Shown here: in pieces, positions 56,269-64,000 of the stretch
Numbering within the stretch: position 1 is the stretch's first letter
Layout of the letters: the number at the start of each line of letters is the position of its first letter
Source: Blastobasis lacticolella
Taxonomy: Eukaryota; Arthropoda; Insecta; Lepidoptera; Blastobasidae
Assembly (NCBI GenBank): GCA_905147135.1
Contig: LR990059.1
Location: 10,377,001-10,441,000 of the forward strand
Direction: 5' to 3'
DNA length: 64,000 nucleotides
Translations under genes and position numbers: made by a program
The notes under the pieces: model-generated
What the model was told of the DNA's origin: nothing
Databases searched by the model: none
The model's input: only the letters and a program-made list of their open reading frames with translations

Positions 56269-57961
56269 CTAGTTTAAATTTCTCTCTATAAATTGCTGCA
56301 TAAGCCGTTGCATAGCCTCTACAGCATCGGCTATTCTTGTGCCCACTGCCCTAATACCCTCCACTGCCTCATAGATTCGCGTCTCTCGCTGCTCGCGATC
56401 CTCTTCAAATCGGATCAGTCTCTCCCGTAGAGAGCCATTAGCTCGAAGGAAAGGCTGCTGCCGAACCATTCGTCGTCGTGGAGCTGCAAAAGTAAATAAA
56501 TAATGTATTACTTTTATGTATTACTCGCGACCCGCCCCGACTTTGAACAGGTAGTAACAACATTAACAAATTAAACACCTAAACCTTCCTCTGAATCACG
56601 TTGTCTATTGGTGTAAACCACATGTAAATCTGTTCAGTAGTTTCTGAGTTTATTACGAACAAACAGACAGACACGGCGTAGGGCTTTGTTTTATAATATG
56701 TAGTGGTTACTAGCTTGTGAAAATCACATTGTATTGCCGTGCTATTCTGGGCTATAAGCTACATTACTCCCACATTTTATCAAAATCCTTTCAGTAGTTT
56801 TTGCGTGAAGGAGTAACAAACATCCTTACAAACTTTTATAATAGGTATTACTGGGTTTGTTGACAGGTCAAGTTTTCACCTTATAGCTATCGCATTGTTA
56901 AAATAGTATGTATAACATACCTCGAGAAGGTTGAACCATTCGATTTGGTTCTGGCTGGGCATCTTCTGGGTCTGCTGCTGACAGCCGCTGTCCCTCCACA
57001 TCTACTTGCAAGGCAACTGCAAAGAGAAAATAGCAGCTGTAATCTTAAAATTGTGTATAACATGCGCTAAACTAGTAATTATATTGTTATGTTCAACATA
57101 CCATAACAGTCTTCGTGTTGAGGCGCCACAGGACCAGCAGATGGTTCCAGCACAGGTGGCTCTTGACTCGGCTGAAAATAATAATATAAACATTATTCAT
57201 ATGGGATATGGCAATCACATTTAATGTGGTAAGTCACTGGTACAAAAATTAGGTATTTCAAAGAACATTTTGAATTCAAACCTACCTACTGCAGTAGATT
57301 GAGAATTTATCATTAGGTACTTCAAGGAGAATATTGCCTTTATACACAGGTGGGTTTAAAAGCAATATTCTCTAATATTAGATTATGAATTTTTAATTGA
57401 GTAGGTACTTATTTAAAAATTCATAAAGGATCTAACATTATTTAGCAATAAGTCAGTTCACAACTAATACTTTCTGTTCAAGCATAACACAAAATATAAA
57501 GTTTAAAAACCTCATTAAAAAAAGCAGGTACTCTAGCTGTTGTCTGCGGCTCCCCAAATCCATCTCCCATAATGGTTATCACTTTTAATTCCAATTGGGA
57601 TAGCTCGGGGGCAGTAGACGGGCCACCACCAGTGGCAGACGCAGACCTCCGTACTGCTGCTGCTGCTTTTTTGGCTAAATACTTTTTATCCGTCCAGACC
57701 TAAAATGAAATAACATTTGAATAATTATGCATGACTAATTCGTATGAATTATATTAAACAACAAGATAAACTTACTTTTTGCCATTGTTTGGTACTTTTA
57801 GTACACCCTCCCATAGCATTTAGCGTGGTACAAATTTCCTCCCATAGCCCGTGGGAGCGTGCACGACCCTCCACACTCCTCAAACTTCCTCGAGCTAAAT
57901 CTCGATGTTCCTCGAGGAAGTTTAACAGGGCCTCAATTTGTTGAGATGTCGGCGCAGTCAT
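56269..57961 (-). CDS. Harbinger Myb/SANT-like partner protein
   Basis: Exons 57961-57776, 57699-57511, 57171-57102, 57016-56921 and 56483-56269, in phase, 251 aa. The ATG at 57961 (MTAPTSQQIEALLNFLEEHR) was chosen because the domain starts there. The Myb/SANT-like domain runs to about residue 85, with GLWEEICTTLNAM, STKQWQK and VWTDKKY. Then SASATGGGPS, PELSQLELKVITIMGDG, a Pro/Glu linker and a C-terminal helix (EDREQRETRIYEAVEGIR, VEAMQRLMQQF). In known Harbinger elements this protein brings the transposase to the nucleus and ends. Related remnants are at 20.8-22.3 kb and 18.5 kb. Confidence 0.9.
56520..56850. repeat. AT-rich dispersed repeat in Myb-gene intron
   Basis: ACTCGCGACCCGCC at the left, TCTGTTCAGTAGTTTCTGAG and CCTTTCAGTAGTTTTTGCGT in the middle, AACAAACAGACAGACACGG: the composition of the AGCTGACCCG-type arthropod repeats. 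No ORF. Confidence 0.5.
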
Positions 57962-58683
57962 GGTTGCTTGGCAATTGAATGTGCTTAAATAAAGTTTCAT
58001 TTCCAAGATAAACCAAAAGGGCCACGGGGCCCATGGCCCACGAGCCACTTGTATTCATATTCACTTAACTTGTGTACATTCCAGGCAAAGTGCTTTGCTC
58101 GCTTTTGTTCAAGTAGGCAACTTACACCAACGCACTTGTAACGTCAACTTCTCTTCATCTTGGTGTTAAGTGGTTGTTGCTTGAAAACCGTAGTCCATTT
58201 CAAATTCATTATCGCTTCTTAGAAATGCAAAAAATCAAGCAAAAACATCTCCAGTCTCGAACACGTTTGTTTGTTTACATTTTGTAACTTTTTTTATTGA
58301 TACAAGGCATAGGCAGGCAAGCGCATCCGTTGTATAAAGCCAATTTATTTTCTTGAATGTTTAAATCTTTAGAAATATTACATTTATCTCGCAAAAAATT
58401 AAAAAACTAAAACAAAATACTTATTATCTTTATTGATAAAGTATTTTTACTTGGTTAATCGACGTATTTAATGCATATTCTAATTTATCGCCAAACTATC
58501 GATAGTTTTAATTACCCTAGTGCTCTTTTTCATTCGTTCCGAATTTCATCCGAACATTGTCTATGAATCCGAACGATTAATAAGATTCCGAACTAAGTTC
58601 ATGGTAGGGTCACAATGTTTCGTTCGGTCGGGTATCGGTCGGTTCCGAAAGTATCGGATCGTGATTTCGGAGTAGACCTCCTG

Positions 58684-59570
58684 TTACCGCAAAGAATCAC
58701 GGAATAGGTAGGCCGGCAAGGTCTGGGATGCGCCACAGTGCCTGATGGTCGCTGCGAACCGTAAAAGACCGTAAGAAGCCGGGCCTAATATCGCGCCCTA
58801 TACTGTGTGCAAAAGAGCCGCCACAAGCCTAAGAGCGTCGTAGGTATGCACCTGTTGGATACGCCGACTGACGGAATGTCAAGACTTAATTTACCAGCCA
58901 GGTACTTTGCGATCCGAGAGACATATGCTCTTCGCATTATCTTTCACTCAGGATATTGTATATCCCCTCTATAAGTCGGGGGATCTATATGCAGGAAGCT
59001 TGCACCGGAACATATATTTCAGACAGGTGTCAACTGACACGGCAATTGCCTCGCCTTGCTTCTCGCTTGCTCCGCCCAGCTGTACAAGTGTCATAGACAC
59101 AAAAAATATTCCCACATTGAAGTATCACGCCGGCACTGAAGTAGTCCGACTAGTCACTGTAAAAAGCCGATTGCCATTACTGCCATAAGTAGGTACCTAT
59201 TGGTATGGTAGGTATAAATACTCGTTTATGAACCCGGCAGATATATCGTATCTTGGCTTGCTTACCTATTGGTCTCGAGAATTCCAGCCACGTAAGCTAG
59301 ACCTAGTTTTTTCTTATGAGACTTCTGATCCATCCAGTTGAAAGCTTCATTGTGGCCTAGCCAAGGTAAAATGGGCCGAAATTTAAAACACGGTCATCAA
59401 GAATCTCAAAGAAATTACGCGACGCTGAGGCATTGAGCGCTGTTCCCACGGAGCACGGGCCGAACCAAAATTAGCGATACCCCCGCCGAGTTCGCAGACG
59501 CTCATCGAAAAACTATTTTCTACGACTAGCTAGTCGTGTTAAATAATACACTAACTTTAGGATGTAATTA
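58684..59570. other. No gene recognised
   Basis: Right flank of the Harbinger. A 93-codon plus ORF (58907-59188) is not recognisable. The region may continue the LINE remnant seen at the left flank. Confidence 0.4.
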
Positions 59571-60763
59571 ATATAATTTTATTATGTACAATAATAATAA
59601 TAAAAACATGATTTTAACTGAATTCGAGCTGCTACTAAGTGAAATAACATTCAAACTCATTGTTGGTCCACAAGCTACCACAAATTACTACAACATAAAA
59701 TTAAATCATTTTCGAATCATAAATGTTAAAAGGTACATTAATTATTATTTGGTCTAAGTTTCACAATTATAAATAATGAAAATTATTACATACAATATAC
59801 AATTAACGGAATGTAGTGATACCGACGGTGGATACACAATAGATCCTAATAAATTGGTATACATCAAACATTTTTCTAGATAAAAACTGGAAAATGGTGG
59901 GTTACATTCATACTATAATTAATAGAGGCATGGCTTACATATGGAATTTAACATTATACTAGGGCACTTCCTTAAAAATATAATTATACAGTCTTTAGAC
60001 TTAGTTGTAAGGGTACATATAATAATGTAAATTTAAAGTTTTTAAATTTAATATAAGACAAAATTAATTATTTAACACGTGCTCTCTATTCAAGTGAGAT
60101 TACAAATCAGTGAATAATTATCATAATATAAATAGACATTGATAGAGGTACCTATCATACCAACGATTGTCAGATGTGGGCGAGTCTCCAGCTACGGTAC
60201 CGCACGCTCGCTCGCATACGACAGGTACAGTACACAAGAACATATTAAATAACCATGTCTGGAGATTGAACAGTTTTTTTTAATTATACTAGCCAGGCAT
60301 TTCATTTCATCTCATCTGGTTGTAAGTGGCGATGCGGCCTAAGATGAGCATGCCTGTCTAAGAACAGCCTATTCACATATCAGAAAAACACATTCGCAGG
60401 CAACGTGTTCCATTCCTTAACCGTACGCATTATAAAAGTTGAGCCAAAGCGGCTTGTGCGGATAGCTGGAAGATCTCAACATAAGGAAGGAGCGTTCGCC
60501 CGCATCGCGTGTACCGATTCCGCAAACTGCAATCCACGAGAAACGACTGAACTCGCTCTGCTGGCGGCTATTGTTCGCATGATTCTCAGTGTTCAATTTA
60601 AATTATACAAGGTTCTAAACGGTAATTTAATGCGCTCACGTCGATTGTACCGCGCCCTTCAGACTGCACGTTAGCGACATCATTGCCAGAGAATCGTGCA
60701 CCCGACAGTCTTTACTACGACAGGGTTCTAAGATAATAATAGATAAGAGTATTATTCAAAAGT
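59571..60763 (-). other. Probable 3' UTR of the PDZ-GEF gene
   Basis: AT-rich DNA downstream of the stop codon with AATAAA on the minus strand near 59583. No splice-like or coding signal. The actual cleavage site is inferred. Confidence 0.5.
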
Positions 60764-63700
60764 TTAAACCGCTGATACCTGTTGATCGTCGTCGTCGTCG
60801 TCCGGCGTGTCGTGGTAGTAGTCGTAGGGGCGAGTGACGCCCTCGTGCGAGTGCGCGCGGCTGAGGCGCTCCAGGTGCGCCACCTGCGCGGCGCGCGAGT
60901 ACGGCGCGGGCGGCAGGCGCGGCGGCGGCGCGGGCCGCGGACACCCCGCCGCCGTGTACGACCCGTGACCACTGTCGCTCGACGTCGCCGAACCCGTCTT
61001 CCTCAGCGGCAGCGACACGTTCACCAGCGACGTCACGCTGCTGCTCTCGGCCGACAGGTCCACCGGCAACGGAGTCGGCGTGTCCGAGTGCGACCTCTCG
61101 TGAGCCGACCGCGGGCAACATATCCCTTGCCCGGGCCCGTCGCGCCGGTGCGTGCAAGGCGACGGGCCCGGCGGCGGCGGTCTCGGCTGATGCGGCCTCG
61201 TCTTGGCCGGCTCCGATAACGCTAGCAGTTTCCTTACGGCCTGCGGCGATGCTGCGCCAAATTTATTCCCCGCGAAACTTTTCTTACTCTCGCTGGCCGA
61301 GGACGCGCTACTCGTAGTGGACAGGGACGGGGAAGGATGACGCCGCCGAGGGAGCGCCGGAGCCGGCCCCGCGCCTTCGCATTCTAATGATAGTGCATGG
61401 AGGCGTTCCTCATCTGTCTCCACGTGCATTCGGTTCAGATAAGCTTTCACGCGTCGAACCATTTGTGCTTCTTCAAACATTTTTTTAGGGTTGGGGACAT
61501 TGGACGACTTTTTCCTTCTCTTTACGGTAACTTGACCTTGCTGAACCACCCCTGTCGTCAGTTGATTTAGAGCCACCATAGCAGTAGATGGGGGTTGTTT
61601 ACCCAACTCCAGTAAAGTGAGAAGGTCATAGGGAGAACTGCACATGTTCGTCAGTGTCCTAACTTCTTTAGCAATCATTCGTAACTTCTCAAAATTAACC
61701 ATTCCTTCAACTTTAGTATCATTTCCGAGATGTATAAATGTCAGATCTTTTTTAACCACTGGGTAAAACGGTATGACCGGCGACCGACCCTGCTCAGTGG
61801 TTACCAATTGTCGGTATTTAGACATGTTTCTAGAAGGGTCCATTAGCATTTGGAGGTCAGTGAAAAGCTTATAATATTTAGTTGGTAGTTTTTCCCAAGT
61901 CATTCGCAACCTAGACACAGCTCCGTGACCTAATCCTGATATGATAGCAAACATTGAATTGAAATTTTTGCACTCTTTGCAATGACGCGCGACTTTTATG
62001 AATTGTTTAACAATTTTCGATCTCCGTACAGGATTCTGTTCATTTACCACTTCAGTCACCACCCAGAACATTTCTTTATTGACAAGCTCGGCAAACTGAG
62101 ACAACATAGGGGTGCCATATCTGCTCTTTAGTTCAAAAAGATCATCAACATATTCTGTGCTCTCGATTTGGCGGAAAATACAAAAATCTTGTAAAGTCAA
62201 TTGAACTGCCACTTCCACAGCATTCAATTGTAGAAAATGCACTACACTTTCTCGAAGGAGCTCTGGAGCCATATCATCTGGTACTAAAGTTTCACTGATG
62301 CCATTTGTTTTCAAGTAATATCGAGAGCTGAGACCAATTCGTTCAGCTAGATTTTGCAATTGGTCTGGTAAACGATGCTGTTTAATAATTCCTCCTTGAG
62401 CCACAGACACCTCACATAAGGAGAAATTAGAACTGGGATCAGTGATACCAAACTCTTGCAGTGTTAACATGACCACTTCTCTAGCTGTAGTTTCTTTATG
62501 CACCAGTAGATATTTACAAGTCTGATCTGCTCTGTAGACTTTTAATACATGTTCAGGATAATCTGATGATTGATATTCATCGTAACAAATTGATATGAGA
62601 TCTGGATTGCTGTGTGAGTTATAGAATGATGTGCTGCTATTGGCTTTATTCAAAGACTCTGAGTTTGCTAAAATGCTATCATCAGTATGTAGTCCATCAT
62701 TTATAATGTTTTTAGGAAATTTCATTTTCATTAAAGCTTTTTGAAGGCGTCTTTTTGGACCCAAAGTCATGAATCCTTTTTGTTGAGGTTCTTTCTTTAT
62801 TAATGGTTGTGGCTTTTTTGTAGGTGATTGAAATACAGGATTTAGCCCAATGGCATCATCATTGAGTAATTCAGCAGTAGACAATCTAGCTCTAGGATCA
62901 GTTTGCCAACGGACCATATTAGTACAGCCTCTCTGTCTTGGTGAGTTCTCTGGCATTAGTAACATTTCTTTGAATGCTAATAAATTACTTTTCACTGTGA
63001 TGCTTAAATGTGTTGAACCGGTGATAATTTCCATAGCCTTTGCATGACTTACGTGTCTGAAAGATTGGCCATTTACTTCTATAACTTGATCACCTCTTTT
63101 AAGACCAACTTCTTCTGATTTTGAATGTTTCTCAACTTTCAATATGAAAATCCCGTAGCCTCTCTCATATCCTCCTAGAATTGTGAAATTTAAGGGTTCA
63201 TCCCTTGAAGGGCGTGAGAGGGTCACACTTCTTGTGCGTGCTTTGGCAGAACAAGCAATATTTAAAAGTCTTAATTGGCTCTCCATTTTTTCTTGGCCCA
63301 AAAGTGTTTCAAAGCTTTCTAGAAATTCCATCATAGTAGGATCAGTTTCAAAGTCTGTGAAATGATTATTTACCCAGAGCAAAACTACTCTTGTTACCTT
63401 GTCTCTTACAGAAGGTTCTGCAAACCAGGCAAGTAGCTGTTTAGCAACAACAAGAGGACTTTCTATAAATGTTCGGTGAGTCAGCAGAAAGTCTTCAACA
63501 TATGTAGAATCTCGTGAATTATCTTCAATGAGTTGTAACATCAATTGTTCAGGTGTTCCTCTGATAACAACATGTCCTTGCTGTTGGCCAGACTCCCCTG
63601 CAGCACCTCTATACTCCGTGACCAGAACTACTACCCCATTTTCATTTTCATGTCGTCTTATATTCTCTTCACCTTGATGCAAGATTCTATAGTAATCAGT

Positions 63701-64000
63701 TTGTGTGACACATACAAACTGACAGTCATCACACCGGGTTGTCATAACACCTCTGTGATACAATTTCTCAAGAGTAGCTTCACCCATACCAAAACTGTCA
63801 CCTACATTGAGATGTTCAATTTCCCCAGTTTGGTGCTCTATCCCCACATGCCCATTGATAAGAACTGACCAGGAATCATGTTCTTCTCCATCATTCATTA
63901 CTACTGTGCCAGCCTTTTCAACAACAGCAAAAACCATTACCGCACATAGGGCTCTACGCACGGTCAGTGTCATGTTGGTAAATGCTTTTAAGTGTTGCGT
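60764..64000 (-). CDS. Gef26: PDZ-GEF / RAPGEF2 orthologue, 3' part, single exon
   Basis: An open frame to the window edge. The first in-window ATG is at 63973, but the frame continues upstream (LKAFTNMTLTVRRALCAVMV), so the start lies outside. At least 1078 codons without an intron. Domains counted from 63973: cyclic-nucleotide-binding-like domain 1-105 (GTVVMNDGEEHDSWSVLING), REM/RasGEF-N about 130-255 (YVEDFLLTHRTF), PDZ about 262-335 (FTILGG, GLKRGDQVIEVNGQSF), Ras-association about 480-570 (HVLKVYRADQTCKYLLVHKE), CDC25/RasGEF about 580-820 (SMFAIISGLGHGAVSRL), then a Pro/Ser-rich tail ending in the PDZ ligand VSAV. It activates Rap GTPases at adhesion sites. The last 600 bp are markedly GC-rich. 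Confidence 0.93.
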   Translation of the reverse strand, partial: TQHLKAFTNMTLTVRRALCAVMVFAVVEKAGTVVMNDGEEHDSWSVLINGHVGIEHQTGEIEHLNVGDSFGMGEATLEKLYHRGVMTTRCDDCQFVCVTQTDYYRILHQGEENIRRHENENGVVVLVTEYRGAAGESGQQQGHVVIRGTPEQLMLQLIEDNSRDSTYVEDFLLTHRTFIESPLVVAKQLLAWFAEPSVRDKVTRVVLLWVNNHFTDFETDPTMMEFLESFETLLGQEKMESQLRLLNIACSAKARTRSVTLSRPSRDEPLNFTILGGYERGYGIFILKVEKHSKSEEVGLKRGDQVIEVNGQSFRHVSHAKAMEIITGSTHLSITVKSNLLAFKEMLLMPENSPRQRGCTNMVRWQTDPRARLSTAELLNDDAIGLNPVFQSPTKKPQPLIKKEPQQKGFMTLGPKRRLQKALMKMKFPKNIINDGLHTDDSILANSESLNKANSSTSFYNSHSNPDLISICYDEYQSSDYPEHVLKVYRADQTCKYLLVHKETTAREVVMLTLQEFGITDPSSNFSLCEVSVAQGGIIKQHRLPDQLQNLAERIGLSSRYYLKTNGISETLVPDDMAPELLRESVVHFLQLNAVEVAVQLTLQDFCIFRQIESTEYVDDLFELKSRYGTPMLSQFAELVNKEMFWVVTEVVNEQNPVRRSKIVKQFIKVARHCKECKNFNSMFAIISGLGHGAVSRLRMTWEKLPTKYYKLFTDLQMLMDPSRNMSKYRQLVTTEQGRSPVIPFYPVVKKDLTFIHLGNDTKVEGMVNFEKLRMIAKEVRTLTNMCSSPYDLLTLLELGKQPPSTAMVALNQLTTGVVQQGQVTVKRRKKSSNVPNPKKMFEEAQMVRRVKAYLNRMHVETDEERLHALSLECEGAGPAPALPRRRHPSPSLSTTSSASSASESKKSFAGNKFGAASPQAVRKLLALSEPAKTRPHQPRPPPPGPSPCTHRRDGPGQGICCPRSAHERSHSDTPTPLPVDLSAESSSVTSLVNVSLPLRKTGSATSSDSGHGSYTAAGCPRPAPPPRLPPAPYSRAAQVAHLERLSRAHSHEGVTRPYDYYHDTPDDDDDDQQVSAV

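Larger units (their letters stand above)
53279..58680. mobile_element. Near-intact two-gene PIF/Harbinger transposon
   Basis: 5402 bp. Ends GGGGTCTACCACGAAGTGAC (left) and GAGGTCTACTCCGAAATCAC (right, read inward), with a CTG duplication at 53276-53278 and 58681-58683, matching the CWG targets known for the superfamily. It contains a five-exon transposase on plus and a five-exon Myb-like gene on minus, converging at 55.9-56.3 kb. Both coding chains are open. Two foreign repeats sit in introns. This is the best preserved DNA transposon of the window. Confidence 0.92.

Noticed and set aside
60782..61219. A 145-codon Arg/Val-rich plus-strand ORF
   Set aside because: Antisense shadow of the GC-rich tail of the PDZ-GEF exon.

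Overview
The window is nuclear DNA of an insect, most probably a moth or butterfly. Reasons: AT-rich intergenic DNA, short introns with ordinary GT-AG sites, insect-type orthologues (mRpL9, salvador, Dph5, a PDZ-GEF), and several tRNA-headed SINEs of a type I associate with Lepidoptera. The species cannot be read from the sequence.

Host genes. mRpL9 (6958-8264, +, five exons). The 3' part of an unrecognised Gln/Tyr-rich gene with a coiled-coil-like segment (26793-29341, -). A two-exon gene for a small single-pass membrane protein, SMIM26-like (34437-35013, +). salvador (35379-42069, -, ten exons assembled here, 410 aa, complete from start to stop). Dph5 (42576-44144, +, five exons, 267 aa), head to head with salvador over about 0.5 kb. 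The last >3.2 kb of a PDZ-GEF/RAPGEF2 orthologue (60764-64000, -, one uninterrupted exon leaving the window). salvador is a Hippo-pathway scaffold, Dph5 acts in diphthamide synthesis on eEF2, mRpL9 is part of the mitochondrial large subunit and PDZ-GEF activates Rap. They look like ordinary neighbours, not a functional cluster.

Mobile DNA makes up most of the rest and is strongly nested. 0.2-4.9 kb: CR1/Daphne-like LINE with an open 986-aa ORF2 and an ORF1 broken by one TAG. 5-6.8 kb: SINE, a 647-bp inverted-repeat element and related repeats. 9.6-13.3 kb: RTE-like fragment, tandem 0.4-0.5 kb repeats, 5'-truncated LINE. 13.9-15.7 kb: decayed Ty3/gypsy pol with a short insertion. 16-22.9 kb: a SINE cut in two by a 6.5-kb pair of degraded PIF/Harbinger elements, one of which carries a LOA-LINE fragment with a 13-bp target duplication. 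22.9-23.7 kb: inverted copy of the 9.6-10.5 kb repeat. 24.2-25.9 kb: Penelope-like remnant hit by two inverted-repeat elements. 35-41 kb: salvador introns with an 8-bp-TSD hAT-type element, two 161-bp Harbinger MITEs, a 420-bp element with a small membrane-protein ORF, and a minisatellite. 44.9-50 kb: a dead LOA-clade LINE. 51.3-52.3 kb: a SINE split by a hAT element that is itself split. 53.3-58.7 kb: a near-intact two-gene PIF/Harbinger transposon.

The most notable items are the two-gene Harbinger with both coding chains open, inverted ends and a CTG duplication; the 420-bp element whose two copies keep the same 60-codon membrane ORF; and the very long single PDZ-GEF exon. I found no bacterial-type system, CRISPR array or rRNA gene, and the only tRNA-like sequences are SINE heads.
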